The notes under the pieces are model-generated. The model searched no databases. It was not told the origin of the DNA and was given only the letters and a program-made list of their open reading frames with translations. Below, piece after piece: positions 31,960 to 44,016 of a stretch of DNA of 64,000 nucleotides. The DNA is from Takakia lepidozioides (taxonomy: Eukaryota; Streptophyta; Takakiopsida; Takakiales; Takakiaceae). The stretch covers positions 24,056,001 through 24,120,000 of the forward strand of contig CM060731.1 of assembly GCA_030704615.1 (NCBI GenBank). The letters are read 5' to 3'. A program made the position numbers and the translations under genes. Position 1 is the stretch's first letter; every line of letters begins with the position of its first letter.

Positions 31960-33030
31960 ACCTGGTTGAGACCTGGCTCCTTTCTGAGACCTCTGTCCCT
32001 CATCATTTTTCTCACCTTGGCAGTATCGTCCCGCCTACCAGCCTTGATAACAACAGATAAATAGCAGCATCCTGTGGATCCCATTTAGAAAAGCATTTTG
32101 CTACACTTTCTGCCACCTCCACATTGCCATGAATTCTGCAAGCACCAAGCAAGGTCTGCCACACTGAAGCAGCTGGTTCGATTGGCATTTTGTTCATGAA
32201 GTCCTCTGCCTCCTCCACTCGACCTACAATTGTAGGAGCGAGGCCATGATTTTGACTCACGGAATCAAATCATGTTGGGCATATCCTGCGATCATCTCAT
32301 TCCACAACACCACATTTCATTCAGCCATATTGTCAAATACTCCCTTTGCATCCTCATTGCACCCACATTTCGCAAACATGTCCACCAGGGCAGCGTCCAT
32401 AATGACATTTGGTACAATTCCAGCTTTGATGATGTCACCATGCACCTCTTTGCCCTTTTCCAGGGCTGCCAGGCTTGCACACGCATTGCAAACGCACACA
32501 AACGTGATGTGGTTGGGCTTCACCCCTTCCCCCAGGCCTCCATCTCGTGCCCCTGCTGTGCATATCCTGCAAGCATGGCGTTCCATGACATTTTGTCAAA
32601 AACTTGTCTGGCATCGTTCAAGCTCCCACACTTGGCATACATATCGACAATGGCAGTCTCCAAAATGATATCTGGTGCAATTCCAACTTCCACTATGTCA
32701 ACATGGACCTATGTACCTTTTTCCAGAGCTTCTAGGCTGGCACAAGCATTGAGAACAGAAATGAATGTAATGTTGTTGGGTGTTCATACATCTGGCAAGC
32801 CACCCAGCTACCACAGCCATGCTGACCATATCCTGCAATTATCAGACTTCATGAGACCACGTTTCGTTGAGCCATGTTGCCAAACACTTGTCGGGCATCC
32901 TTTCAGCTCCCGCACTTGGCATACATGTCGACGAGCGCAGTCTCCAGATTGGTATATGACTCATACCAGCTTTAGTAATGTAAGCATGGACCTCTGTGCC
33001 CTTTTCCAGGGAACCTAGGCTGGCGCACTG
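31960..33030 (-). pseudogene. PPR pseudogene copy G
   Basis: Contains an E-region piece (32012-32260: DFMNKMPIEPAASVW, LLGACRIHGNVEVAES) and PPR repeats upstream to 33018. Its repeats 32600-33018 are more diverged than the others (ARQVFDKM-like, [19 protein letters not shown]-like in shifted frames), so it may represent an older subfamily. Multiple frameshifts. Confidence 0.75.
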
Positions 33031-33199
33031 AGCAGAGCAAAGAATGCCTTACGAGTACATTCTCTCTGTATCTCTGTCAGACCATAGGCTGCCCATCAGA
33101 GGGCTCAACAACTCCGTTCACAGAGAGTTCAAGAAACTTCACGGTTCGTGAACTTATTTTCGGTCAATTCGGGCAGTCTGGGCAGGATCGACAAACAAT

Positions 33200-33280
33200 G
33201 ACGACGATGACGTGGCTACGACGAAACGTGGCACTATGGCACCCTATATCTGCTCTACACTAAACTAGCTTCCGACCTTC
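33200..33280. repeat. Dispersed repeat, copy 2
   Basis: GACGTGGCTACGACGAAACG, GTGGCACTATGGCACCCTAT and CTAAACTAGCTTCCGACC match the copies at 28084 and 43946. Confidence 0.6.
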
Positions 33281-33560
33281 TCTCGCTAGAATTTAATAGT
33301 GAAACCGAGATAATGTGGGGTGGGGAGGATTTGACAGGGGCCCCACCGGAGGAGCCCAGGTTGCCGGAATCCGGCGAAAGTACTATTAGATCACACACGT
33401 CCATTCAGTTCTTACATTATTCCTATTATCACTTGGTCATATATATATATAATATTCCCTTTGGATTAGGTTATTGGTAATTATCATGTTGGCAGCTTAA
33501 TCCCGTAAAACACAGGCAAATTTTTTTCTTTGTAATTCAAGGAGCCTCCCTGGCCGCAAG

Positions 33561-33659
33561 GTTCCCCCAATTTACGGGAAGTACCTTCCGCTTTTGGAAG
33601 GGTCCCCCAATTTGCGGGAAGTACCTTCCGCGTGTGGAAGGGTCCCCCGATTTGCGGGG
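33561..33659. repeat. 40-bp tandem repeat, 2.5 copies
   Basis: Units 33561-33600, 33601-33640 and a partial to 33659, each beginning GGTCCCCCAATTTGCGGGAA and continuing GTACCTTCCGC. Confidence 0.9.
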
Positions 33660-33699
33660 CAAGGAGCGGGAAAGAAAAATTTCCCAGTTTTTCACGTTG

Positions 33700-33812
33700 G
33701 GGAAGGGTCGTTCCCAAGGCCCTTCCTGAATTTTCGAGCACCCGGAACTCGGGCTCCGCCCTTGTTGCCGGTGCTCTCAAATTCAGGAAGGGCCTTGGGA
33801 ACGACCCTTCCC
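33700..33812. repeat. Fold-back sequence, 44-bp arms
   Basis: The left arm 33700-33743 (GGAAGGGTCGTTCCCAAGGC onward) pairs with the right arm 33769-33812 almost perfectly across a 25-bp loop. It could form a long hairpin and is probably a small fold-back element or the inverted tip of one, directly after the 40-bp tandem repeat. Confidence 0.9.
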
Positions 33813-33839
33813 TAATACTAAATGTCCGTGACTGCGATC

Positions 33840-36362
33840 TCATGAATTATCAAGACAAGATCCCTTTGGTGGTTGCTACGCAGAGATGTGCCAACGGAGG
33901 ACTCAGCTCCATCCTCTCAATACTCGTTGGTGTTTGTGGTTTGTCTTTGTCTATGGCTAAACACACTAACCTGTTTAGGCCTAGGTGGATTCATGTTAGG
34001 TTTAGCCTTGAAGGACTTACTAGATTATCTTCTGTCGCTTGGATTCTTCTGGTCGTGTCGCTTGGTTAGAGAGTTTGGTGGTTACTTCTTCTGGTTATTG
34101 AGTGTCGCGTCTCTTCGTTAGAAAGTCTGGTGGTTACTTCTGGTGGTTACTGACTGTCGGGTCGCTTGGTTAGAGAGTCTGGTGGTTAGTTCTGTATCTG
34201 CAGCCCCATAGTGGTTTTCAGGTGCATGTAGTGGTTGTAGGGTTGTTGGAGGGTTGTTGGTCTTGTTACATGAAAGGCTGTAGCAGTGTAGGAGTTAATT
34301 TGTGAGGGCAACAATACACTTGGTGCTTTCATGATGGTGCTGCACTGATTTTTACTTGGGTCTTTCTGGAGATGTAGCTGTCAGGCGCATGTAGTGGTTG
34401 TAGGGATAGTGAAGGGCAAGGCTGCTTGGACATTTAATTAGAGGTGCACAGAATTTTTTTGGGTTACTGAAAGGCTGACCTGCAATGGAGTTACAGCTGC
34501 TGGTCAATTTTGGGAGCTTATAACATGATAGGCAATTACTCGGGCTGGTGCTTCATTTTGCAACGTCTTGCAACAAAATTGGCATGTTAACTCATTGATT
34601 CAATTAGAGCTTTACATGACGAACTGAGGATCCTTACTGCAGTTCAATTAGTTGAGAGTCTAACATTAGTGTAGGTTTTAGTCCCTCACCAAACGGGGGT
34701 GCACCCAAGGGGGGAGATCACCCCCCTTTCTGTTCATGGGGGAGCCATCAGTTGGGGCATAAATTGGGTTCAAATCCCACTATCTCAAGGGACCGTGTAG
34801 GCTTTGCTGGGCTGGGAAGGCATATCAAAGACAGAAAACTACCTTGAAACTAAAATGTACCCTGCAAGCGGGTGCTTCTATCCCCTTTGCCAAACCTGTG
34901 GGAAAAAATGGAAAAATGACCCCCCTTGCTTTGACCAAGTGCCACCTCACCAAATTTTGCCCAAATGTGGTTTTTCTTGGATGGATGCTAGAACCCGTGG
35001 GGATGAACTGAGAGCAGATTGGGGCAAATCTGCTTTCATCCCGTCATTCAAATACGGAGATATACGGTTCAGTTACTTTTTTGTTTTTTCTAATTCAAAA
35101 GTTGCCAAAACAGCCCCACCTTCAATGGGCTCTCATTTTTTAATAATTGGGTCTTGAATGCACCTATGGGCCCCGCCAGTACGGCCCATGGGTTGAGCTC
35201 ATGAACCCACCCCCCTTTCACCGGGTCTAGATTCTGAATTTTTTCTAAGTCCTAGTTCTTTAATGGCGGCGGACCTTCTAGCGGACTGGCCAAACCCTCA
35301 ACAGACTCACTCCAACTGGCGAGCGGACTGACCAGCGGACTGGCGAGCGGACTGGCGATTGACGAGCGGACTGACCAGAAGACTGGCGATTGGCGAGCAG
35401 ACTCACCAGCAGACTGGCGATTGACGAGCGGACTGACTGGCGACGGACTCCAACTGGCGAGCGCCTAACTCCAACCTTCAGACCCTCCTCAAACAAAATA
35501 TACATTTATAATGCCCGGGTATTCTGGGATTTGTGCCGATTTTGCTGAAAATTTGTCGAGGGATGGAGGGGGTAGCTGTGCACAGATTTTGCGGTCATTT
35601 TTTCCAAATTCATTTTTTTTTTCAGAAAATCAGCAATTTTTCCGACTAGGGGTCCTGTTTTTTCAAAAAGTGAAAGTAAGCCACTGGGCGCCTAGGGGTT
35701 AAGGTACCACTAGTACTTCGACCATAGTCATTAGCTAATAATCAGGACGGTGATCCATAAGTTATGTAAGTCATTGCGGCGACTGAAGCAATATAAGCTT
35801 GGGACCTTTGAGCGTGTGACATCCATCTTTCGAGCTATTCAAAGAAAGCTGGTTCATAAGTCTCTTGTATCTATTGTTGCTAGTTAGTTTGCTTTGACTC
35901 GTGAGCTTTTGCAAGTGTTCAAGCTACTGATTGTACTCAGTAGATTTAAGGGTTTTACCAGATATGTGACATAGACGATGGATTTTGAGCAACATATTGT
36001 GGATAATATGATTAGAATGTAAAATAGTTGTTATTAATGTAAAATTGTGTGAGCAGGTTGAGATGTCATTACAATGAAAGCCAAAGTGTGAGAGCATGGT
36101 TGAAGGCATTATGAATGACAAATGAGACAAATAAATTTATGTACATGGCATGTGTAACAGTGAAATTTTGGTTTTATATCGATTTTAAATATGGAGCAAT
36201 GACTGCTCTTGCACCATGCATCTAGCCGGTTACCTCATTTTATGGTGACGGATTTACAAGTCATAAAATGTACTTTGTGATAATAATATATACCATAAAG
36301 ATACTTACAAAAAGACGTCTACCTTAGGGGGAAGCTCCAGGTTTGTATTTATTGTGGAGAGG
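33840..36362. other. Intergenic with simple repeats
   Basis: No gene recognised. 34055-34190 holds about three degenerate 50-bp repeats (GTCGCTTGGTTAGAGAGT, TCTGGTGGTTACTTCTGG). A 117-codon open frame at 34804-35157 has four Cys and Trp residues but no family I recognise; it may belong to an unidentified repeat (tRNA-like B-box GGGTTCAAATCCCAC near 34768). Confidence 0.45.
35270..35465. repeat. GACTGGCGAGCG minisatellite
   Basis: Tandem short units of GGACTGGCGAGC/GGACTGACCAGC and ATTGACGAGCGGACTG, irregular in order, about 195 bp long. Confidence 0.85.
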
Positions 36363-37086
36363 GTAATTATCAGTGTTGTGCGGGTAAATAGATTTTTGCT
36401 TACCCTCCCAGTAAGGATAAATAGAGATCAGAGGATTATTTATCCTCCGGATAAGGGTAAATTATTTATATGTCCATTTATTTATCCTACAAGTAAAGGG
36501 TAAAGGCCAATATTTTTGACCGGATAAGGATAATAACCAGGTATGGATAAATGATCTACCATTTCTATATCCGCCAGATAAATAAAGGATATATAGTTTT
36601 GTTTGTTTGTTATGCTCAATAATAAATAAATAAATAAATAAACTAATGAATTAAGATAATCAATTTTAGGTCTATTTTTTGGTTTAGTATGAGGCTGATT
36701 GTATCATATGTTGACACCAAAGATAATAATCTAATGGTCAGTTCACACCTGTGGTTAGCAGTGTTGATAACCCGACTATTATGTAACTCCGTTCACACAT
36801 ACAGGCATTTATCTGTAGTTTGGTGATGTGGATTAGGCTATCACCGCGCCTATCACCATGTGATAGCAGGGGCGGGAGAAGTTAAACATGTCATTAAAAA
36901 TCTATGCAAATCGTAGATTCCCGCAAATTTGAGCCCTTAGCAGCGGCGGTAAAGTATCAACTTGAAAACTAGTGTGGTAAACTAGTGGCGTGAGCAGTAT
37001 CCCGTCGGTAGCGTTGAGCAGGCTCCTGTCGCAAGCAATGCTCATTTGCAATAGAATTTTGTGCATTCAAAGCATTTTCAGTTACT

Positions 37087-38241
37087 ATGGCTTCAAATTC
37101 TGAGAGTTCACGAGCAACAGAAAGCTTAGAAGTCATGGGTTGTGATCAGGGTGGAGGTCAAGGGGTTCGGGGAAGAGGTCGGGGTGGCAGCAGAGGAGGG
37201 CGCAATGGAGGAGAACCTACAATTCCACGGCAGAGACACACCAACTGGGAGAATAGTGAAATCCTAGCTCTCATTGCATGCAGGCATGCAGAACATGTAG
37301 CATAGAGAGAGGTCATTGATCCAAGAGCGCATATGATCCCTGCTGCGCAGCGATGGGAGAAAATTGCCGAAGAGTTGCAAAAGAAGACCAAAGTGAGATT
37401 CCCCAGAAATGGCAAGTTGGCCAAGGACAAATGGAACGCACTCAACTCCGATTATAAAAAAATTGCTGACTATCACAAAGGGTCGGGCAATCATACTTGC
37501 TTCTGGGATCTATCATCTGAAGAAAAGGAGAGGTTCCACTTGCCTCGTCAATACAACAGAAAGTATTATGGTTTGATTGAAGTATTTCAAGGGGAGAAGA
37601 TTATTAATGCTCCCTTGCATACCAGAGATGTAAATGCTGACGGAGATGGAGGTTACAAAGGTCCTACGCAAGAAACACATGACGAGAATGAGGATCTACG
37701 ATCTGAGAACAATACAACACCTGTAGAGAATAATATAGCACCTGCAGTACCTACAACAATTTCCGACAATCCAGGCATCAGAAATGCAGCATTCATCAAT
37801 TTGACTGAAGATTCAGAGTCAGCACTTCAAGGCAATAACCAGCCACCCCCCGTCATCAATCTTGCTGATACCCCTCCGACAACACCGGCACTAGGTACCA
37901 CCGGCGTGAAGAGGAAGCGTAATAGTATTTTTTCTCCTGTGATTGAGTCTTCCGACAAAAACAGTAAGATACTTGTGGAAGCGATGGACAAGATTAATGT
38001 TACCCAGCTTGAGATTGAACAATGCCGCTCGAAGAGTCATGATCGCACCTTCAGGGAGCAATTGCTGTACCTCAAGTCGAGAGATAGGAAAATCCACAAG
38101 ATGAGCAGAAGCTTGGTGAATGTATTATCAAACTTGAGCACGGCTATGTGTCATGCCTTTATTAAGGATCAGACACTCATGCCTGCACGAGTGGAACTTT
38201 CTGATTCTTCAGATGATGAAATGGCAGATCCAAATGTGTAA
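37087..38241 (+). pseudogene. Harbinger Myb/SANT-like DNA-binding protein
   Basis: Accessory protein of PIF/Harbinger elements, which binds subterminal DNA and brings the transposase to it. A Gly/Arg-rich N-terminus is followed by a trihelix/Myb-like domain: TNWENSEILALIACRHAEHV, QRWEKIAEELQ and AKDKWNALNSDYKKI, with Trp residues at the expected helix positions, then CFWDLSSEEKERF. The C-terminal half is acidic with a basic LYLKSRDRKIHK segment. An in-frame TAG at 37303-37305 interrupts the Myb domain; otherwise the frame is open for 384 codons. It is disrupted unless an alternative start at 37333 is used, which would lose the first helix. Confidence 0.85.
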
Positions 38242-38492
38242 ATTATTAGTGATGAAGAGCGGGGAAATGTTCCGAGATGAAGTGATACATACGCCAGTTG
38301 CTGGTACGACGTACAATTTACATGGAGCAATACAGACGACCCTCAAAGCAGTATAGATGACACAAAGTAGTTCAATATGCACAAACATTTTGACATAGTT
38401 CTAGTTGCACAGAACATTTTGAACAATTCAATCCCATTTGATTTCAGTTGAATCAAGATACATGCAATTTCATGTCAGTTCACATCAGGATG

Positions 38493-39888
38493 TCATTTCA
38501 ATTGTAGTCTCGATGCAGTGCACCATGTCAAACATTCAAGAATACTCTGATGAAATAAAGTTGCAAGCATTCTAAACCAACGTCTACGAATTTGTGGTCT
38601 ATCGTTACCTAAATATTGTTCAAGTGCAATTCTTTGATTCACCCCTGATATTTCACCCCCTTGCAAAGCAGGCTCAACGTCAACCTCATTTGCTTGATCG
38701 CCTTGTATCCATTGCTCGTTGTTCCTTTCCACATCATGTCTAGATTCTGGCGCATTCTCAGCTTCCAGTTGAAGCATCAACTCGTTGATGTCTGTGTCTT
38801 TTCCATTCAAAATCATATTATGTAATATACAACAGGTGACGATTACATCTGGAAGAAAATATACATGGAGGTTTGACTTGATCATTAACTCCCAAAATGT
38901 TTTCTTAAGGATGCCAAATCCGTTCTCGACTACCACCCGTGCACACGACAGAGTTGTTTGTTGTATATCGCCTCCAGGATAGAATGTCGTGCATCTGTTT
39001 GTTTGTGAGGCACCATGAGCCAGGGGAGCAGTGGATAACCTTTATCACCGATTATATAAGGTTTAATGCGCTCATGCGAATTGCGTTCATGAAACAAATC
39101 TCCCCAAGTAGCCTTCCGATAGATAGAAGACAACCGCAAGATTCGTTCGTCATTGATAGAACCAAGCATCCCCACGAATACATCAATGAATCTGTGGTCA
39201 ACAATGGCCTGTAGTTGCATACTATACGCCTTTGATTTGAAAGAATAGTAGCAAATATTTGGCCCTTCGGTTTTTGGAAATGTATTTGAGCTACGTCGAT
39301 AGCCCCAAGGATAGCTGGCAAGCTAGACAGTGCTTTGAAACCTTCTTGTACATGTGACAGATTGTCTCCCTCAGGCCAACGAAGCTGGTTCTTGAAAACC
39401 TCGTTTACTGCTTCTACAAATTCGCGCAGGACTAGATGCACCGTTGATTTTTCTATTGCAAAGAGTTTGCTACACTGCAAGTATTCGGATGCATGGGCTA
39501 ACTTGTAAAGTGAACATGCTACCCTGATGCTCACTGGAACCGTGCACCTATACCTTGTATTTTGCTTTTCCATTTTATGATTCAGTTTCTCTGTCAACTG
39601 CCTCACAAAAAACCTGGTGACCCGGAAGTGCTCAATCCACCTCTTATCATCGTACTGTGTCATAAGAAATTGTGAGTACCAGGTTGTAGATCGCGCTTTG
39701 ACCCAATCCCCGAGTTCTTGATTGAGTAGTAGTTCATACATGCAAGATAACCTATAGCTATGCAAAATTATAGCATTTGTCATTGTTTCGAACACTAGTC
39801 TTGTCTGTGTCCTCGTTGAGAGCATACGATTGCAGTTCATCGACAAAATCAAGGGACTTGAAAGCAGATTCTGTATTCTGATGTGCAA
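38493..39888 (-). pseudogene. PIF/Harbinger transposase
   Basis: Three pieces in different frames form one DDE_4-type transposase: 39888-39052 (HFRVTRFFVRQLTEKL; SVHL-type helix-turn-helix; LGAIDVAQIHF with the first Asp), 39220-38930 (DHRFIDVFVGMLGSINDERI with the second Asp; IGDKGYPLLPWLM, a family hallmark) and 38936-38493 (MVVENGFGILKKTF with the catalytic Glu; CCILHNM). The domain order and spacing are those of HARBI1-like proteins. Two frameshifts make it inactive as read. The true start codon is not clear. Confidence 0.9.
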
Positions 39889-40782
39889 AGATCAACAGGT
39901 CCTGCGCCTGGATTACAAGCTGAAAAAATTGTGCAAGTAGGATGATTTTCAATGGCCGCATGATGCTAACGTGTTGTAAAACGAGCGGCGTATATGTAAA
40001 ACGAAGGTAGAAATGATCAGGCGAACAATCAACTACTGTAGAACTCCCGTAGAAACATCTCATATCACACAAATAACAGATGTGATTTCATGAACATAGA
40101 TAGCTTAGTGATAACTGCTATTAATAAATCAGGTTAACTTAATCTCATGTGTGAACGGAGATAAGGTGTCGATAAAGTCGGGTTACCGATCATTGGTAAA
40201 GGGTCCAAAATATGGCTCTATCAACGTGGTAGGGCATATTGACGGGATAACATAACCCTAGGTGTGAACTAACCTTAAAGCCATGTACAAGTGCCTCATC
40301 CACGGAACTAGTGCCTCCGAGATCCAGGTTTAGTTGATAGCATTGAAAACTGCCCGCCTGTGCACGCAAAGTGACTCTCGATACAAACCCTAAGCTTTCA
40401 TAGAGATGAAGCCCTTATATGGTACGCAGGACAATGGTACCCCCTTTTATGGTGCACGATAATGGTACGCACTTGGGAGATGATAGAGGGAGGATGCTTG
40501 CACAAGGGACCTACTTAGGGGTGAAAAAAAGTTTTTTATTTACCCATTTGCTATTCATCCTCCAGAAATATATATTTATCCGCTGATAAAGGGTATATGA
40601 AAATTATTTACCCTTCAGACGAGTAAGGGTAATGATATCTCAGATTATTTACTCGTCTGAAGGGTAAGTGTAAGGGTAAACGAAATGGGCCAACTTGGGT
40701 AAATCATTTTATCCTTACCCCGATTTACCCTTTGCCAGGTAAGTCCGGGTAAATGATTTGCCCGCACAACACTGGTAATTAC

Positions 40783-42914
40783 CTCACAAAGTAACAAGAT
40801 ATGTAGTCAGCATCACTCATTTGGCATAGAGTGCTATATCCAACTGAACAACCGACTTGGTAGTACTTCAACTTGACTATCGACATGTCTACAGAATATC
40901 TGTGACAAAGAATATAAGTAAATAGGGTTGGACTCTAAACTTATACATGGAGAAAAGTTTAAGGGCCTTGACTCTTTACCTGCATCCAGCCTGACTACAC
41001 AATGGTCTTCAGATGGTTGGCGCACGTGAGTTCAAATGCACAATTGAATGATTGTGTATCCATTCACATAGAATAAAATGCATGCAAGCTCCCGCATATA
41101 TAATATGGTTGTGGGACAAGAGAATATCGGAGCAGCAAAGGCAGGCAGACAGCAAAAACAGACAATAGTGCTGCTGCATGGCTACAGACGCTTGATCACC
41201 ATGATATGCATAACTCCCCAAGAATAGTATCCAGATTTAGATTGTAAGATGAACTATAGGTGTTATCAAGAAACTACCAGTGTTGGACTGGTAGATACTG
41301 GTATATACACTGGTATTAGGTACCAGACCAGTCTGGTATCATTTGGGAGAATACTTGGTCATATCCCAGACCAGGTTGGTATAAGATGTTTCCAGCCACA
41401 ATTCCAGTACTCCCCCGCCGTCTTCCTCATCTACTCTGGTATGTGTATTATACTAATTTATGTGTACATATGCCTACATACTTGTACTTGCTGTCATTGC
41501 CAGATCTTTGTCTGCCATGAAAAACATGCCACCAACCTGAATCTTGCAGGCCGGAGTTATCAAGCATCAGCACTGCATGTAGAAGCACACAGAAATGAAG
41601 AAAATGACATTCTATCAGGTGATGGGTGTGGTCTTGTCCAATATGACAGACCATGGGAAGGCAAATGGGCATCCAGTCTTTCCTGACGCCTCCCATGTTC
41701 ATGGTCAAAGCTGAAATTGTGCCCACCAGCAGAAAAACTACCAGATTGAGCATGAACACACAGGCAGTATTTTTACCAAACAGGAGGAAGTTGCACTGGA
41801 ACATAGTGTCTTCAGTAACTTGATCTGGGTGTTGGTGCAGTTTGTCTACTTCTATGTGACACACCCAACAGACACATTCTGTGCAGTACACTAACTCTGG
41901 CAAAAGAGTTTTCACAAGTGGTCCATTGTTGACATTTTCTATGCCCAATACCTCCTCACACCTTGTGGTAAATGTGATCAGGAAATTGCTGCACAAACCC
42001 ATTGTTATGACCCATCCACCGTCTTGAAAGCATTGCAGACCAGAAGTGTGAGATGAGCCAGTTTCCAGTCATAGTAGCCAGCTCTGACAATCATTCATCC
42101 ATCTTAATGTTACACCCTCTGAATTATAAAGGGAAAATTGAAGGCCTTCCACAACCAAGCCTAATTATTAATCGACAGAGCATCAGGAAAAAACTCACAG
42201 AATTGATGAATGCAAACTAGAATTTCCCATGCTTCCCAACATACTACCAAAAAAATTTCAACCATTCCCACACACTTTCATTTTTAGTTCACACAAAGAA
42301 CTGGTCAGCTTTGAATATATTTGTTGAAGTGCCTAGCACTGTTGCATCCAGTGCACTCTCTCTGGTGCACAGCACATCAACTAGGGGGGTCCTTTCAAAC
42401 CAATGGAATGGCCATGTGATCTTTTATCTGAGAACTGTTGACAAGGAAATGACACCCTGAGCGGGACTGTCCCTCCAGAACAAGCCCTGTATAACTATGG
42501 TCCCACTGCTCACAACTAGATAGTTGGTTACTTCAGCAAAGATCTGTGCCAACTGTTTACATTTAGAATCCGTGTCGTGTCCAAATCCTTAACATTCTCA
42601 AAAGCGTAATGCCTCAAAGAGAATTCGGCCACCCAAAGGCTACTGAAACGAGCATGGATTTATATGCCAGATCCAGAAACTGCCTGGTGTAGAGCATGGA
42701 CCAGTGCCTAGATTAGATTACCATTTAGTGGATCTGGTAATATTTGGGTTGGATGTTGCCTATTTCAGAGTGTCCTGCGTCTTGATCTTCCCACATACCC
42801 CCTCTATGCAATCGAACCAATACACACCCCAGACCAATCATAAGTACTCCAAGTATTAGCAGGCAGTAATCCTTCTACCCCATCCTACAGTCTCCAGCTG
42901 AGACATTCCAAAAT
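40783..42914. other. Intergenic
   Basis: No gene recognised. 41265-41400 is rich in repeated ACTGGTAT/ACCAGACCAG motifs, a local imperfect inverted repeat. Confidence 0.4.
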
Positions 42915-43798
42915 CTAAGAGATAAAGGAAGGCTGCGAACGTTTGGCTGCATAGCGCCATGCATCAGTCTCCAAATTTTCCTTCTCTTTGCGCAGAGACA
43001 CAAGCAAGTCCTCCATCAAAGCTGCCCAACAACCCAATTCGTTTGTCACATTCGGGAATCGTCCTAGCAGAGTCCAGAAGAATGAGAGGCCGATATAACA
43101 ACATGTATATGGGTTTGCCATAATCACCTCCAATGGACCACAGCTTTTTTGCAACGACCCAAGTTAACCTGATTGAATCCAAAAGAGCTATTACAAGCCA
43201 AGTTTTTTGGAGGGTCCACAGGGGAAAATTTCTGTTTAACTGACAGAGGTTCTCTAACTCTCGCGCCCTAAACTTTAGTAGAAGGAACGGCGCAGCATTA
43301 TGTCCACGATGAAGAATGTTATACCAGAGGACATAGGGTGACACTGGTTCCACGTATCGCCCAGACAGGTAGCTGAAGAATTTCTACGCATGTCATCTAA
43401 CCGGATTTTTGTAATTCCAGGGCCATTAGGGTTATCGCATTTAAAATTATCATCAGCCTCCAAACGCAAGCACAGCAACTTCCCCTGCTGCTAAAATGCG
43501 ATTCTCTTACCTTACACCAAACACAGCCCAGACAGATCCATTCCGCCTAAGATATCTATTGGGAATCGCGCAATCCCAGAACCATTTCAATAGAACCCAA
43601 ATCCAAGTATGAGAAAAGAAAGAGAGACAAAACAGACACCCACACATACACATGGATACCTTGCTCAGTCTCCGCCTTGCGGTCAAGAGTGAAGGTGAGG
43701 TCTTCCGCCATGAGATCCAGCAGCGCAGTATCATCGCCGGCTGCCACAGCGCCCGATATGGCGGAACCCCCCCGTGCTGGGGATGCCCCGCCCTGCAT
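42915..43798 (-). CDS. Possible hypothetical gene, exon structure unresolved
   Basis: ATG at 43798 opens an exon to 43660 encoding MQGGASPARGGSAISG and LLDLMAEDLTFTLD with a GT donor. Downstream minus-strand segments look coding in changing frames: LLCLRLEADDNFKCDNPNG (about 43420-43480), SGRYVEPVSPYVLWYNI with LKFRARELENLCQLNRN (about 43230-43360), and LVSLRKEKENLETDAWRY to a stop at 42915. I do not recognise the product, and splice phases for the whole model could not be reconciled. It could be a real gene with small introns or a decayed one. Confidence 0.25.
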
Positions 43799-43945
43799 CA
43801 CAACCGTCTTCCTCTTCCTCCTCGTCTTCCTCTTCTGCTTCTTCTTCTTCTCTGTATGCAAACTTGATTCTTGGACTGGATCCGTTCTCTTTATGAGGAA
43901 CATCATGAGGAACGTGTCATCAAAGACCATTCTCGGCGGATGGAC

Positions 43946-44016
43946 TGACGTGGCTGCGATGACGTGGTGACGATGACGTGGCATTATGGCACCCTATTCC
44001 TGTAGCTTCCGACCTT
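43946..44016. repeat. Dispersed repeat, copy 3 (partial)
   Basis: GACGTGGCTGCGATGACGTG, then TGGCATTATGGCACCCTATT and TAGCTTCCGACC, match the 28.1-kb and 33.2-kb copies; CTCTACACTAAAC is deleted. Confidence 0.55.

Larger units (their letters stand above)
36735..40275. mobile_element. PIF/Harbinger DNA transposon, decayed
   Basis: Flanked by TAA at 36732-36734 and 40276-40278, the 3-bp duplication preferred by this superfamily. Terminal inverted repeats TGGTCAGTTCACACC and AGGTTAGTTCACACC (complement of the right end). Subterminal inverted pieces also match (CCCGACTTTAT/CCCGACTATTA; CTCCGTTCACACAT on both sides). It encodes the two standard proteins in convergent orientation: a Myb-like protein (37087-38241, +) and a transposase (38493-39888, -). 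It is nested in the hAT element. Confidence 0.9.
36371..40774. mobile_element. hAT-type non-autonomous element, split by Harbinger
   Basis: Terminal repeats CAGTGTTGTGCGGGTAAAT (36371) and CAGTGTTGTGCGGGCAAAT (complement, ending 40774) are flanked by GTAATTAT (36363-36370) and GTAATTAC (40775-40782), an 8-bp duplication matching 7/8. TIRs beginning CAGTGTTG and 8-bp duplications are hAT hallmarks. Without the nested Harbinger it would be only about 860 bp, with GGGTAAAT/ATTTACCC-rich subterminal repeats and no coding sequence. Confidence 0.8.

Noticed and set aside
33484-34121. Open frames at the fold-back sequence
   Set aside because: They translate the tandem repeat and hairpin arms; no independent coding evidence.
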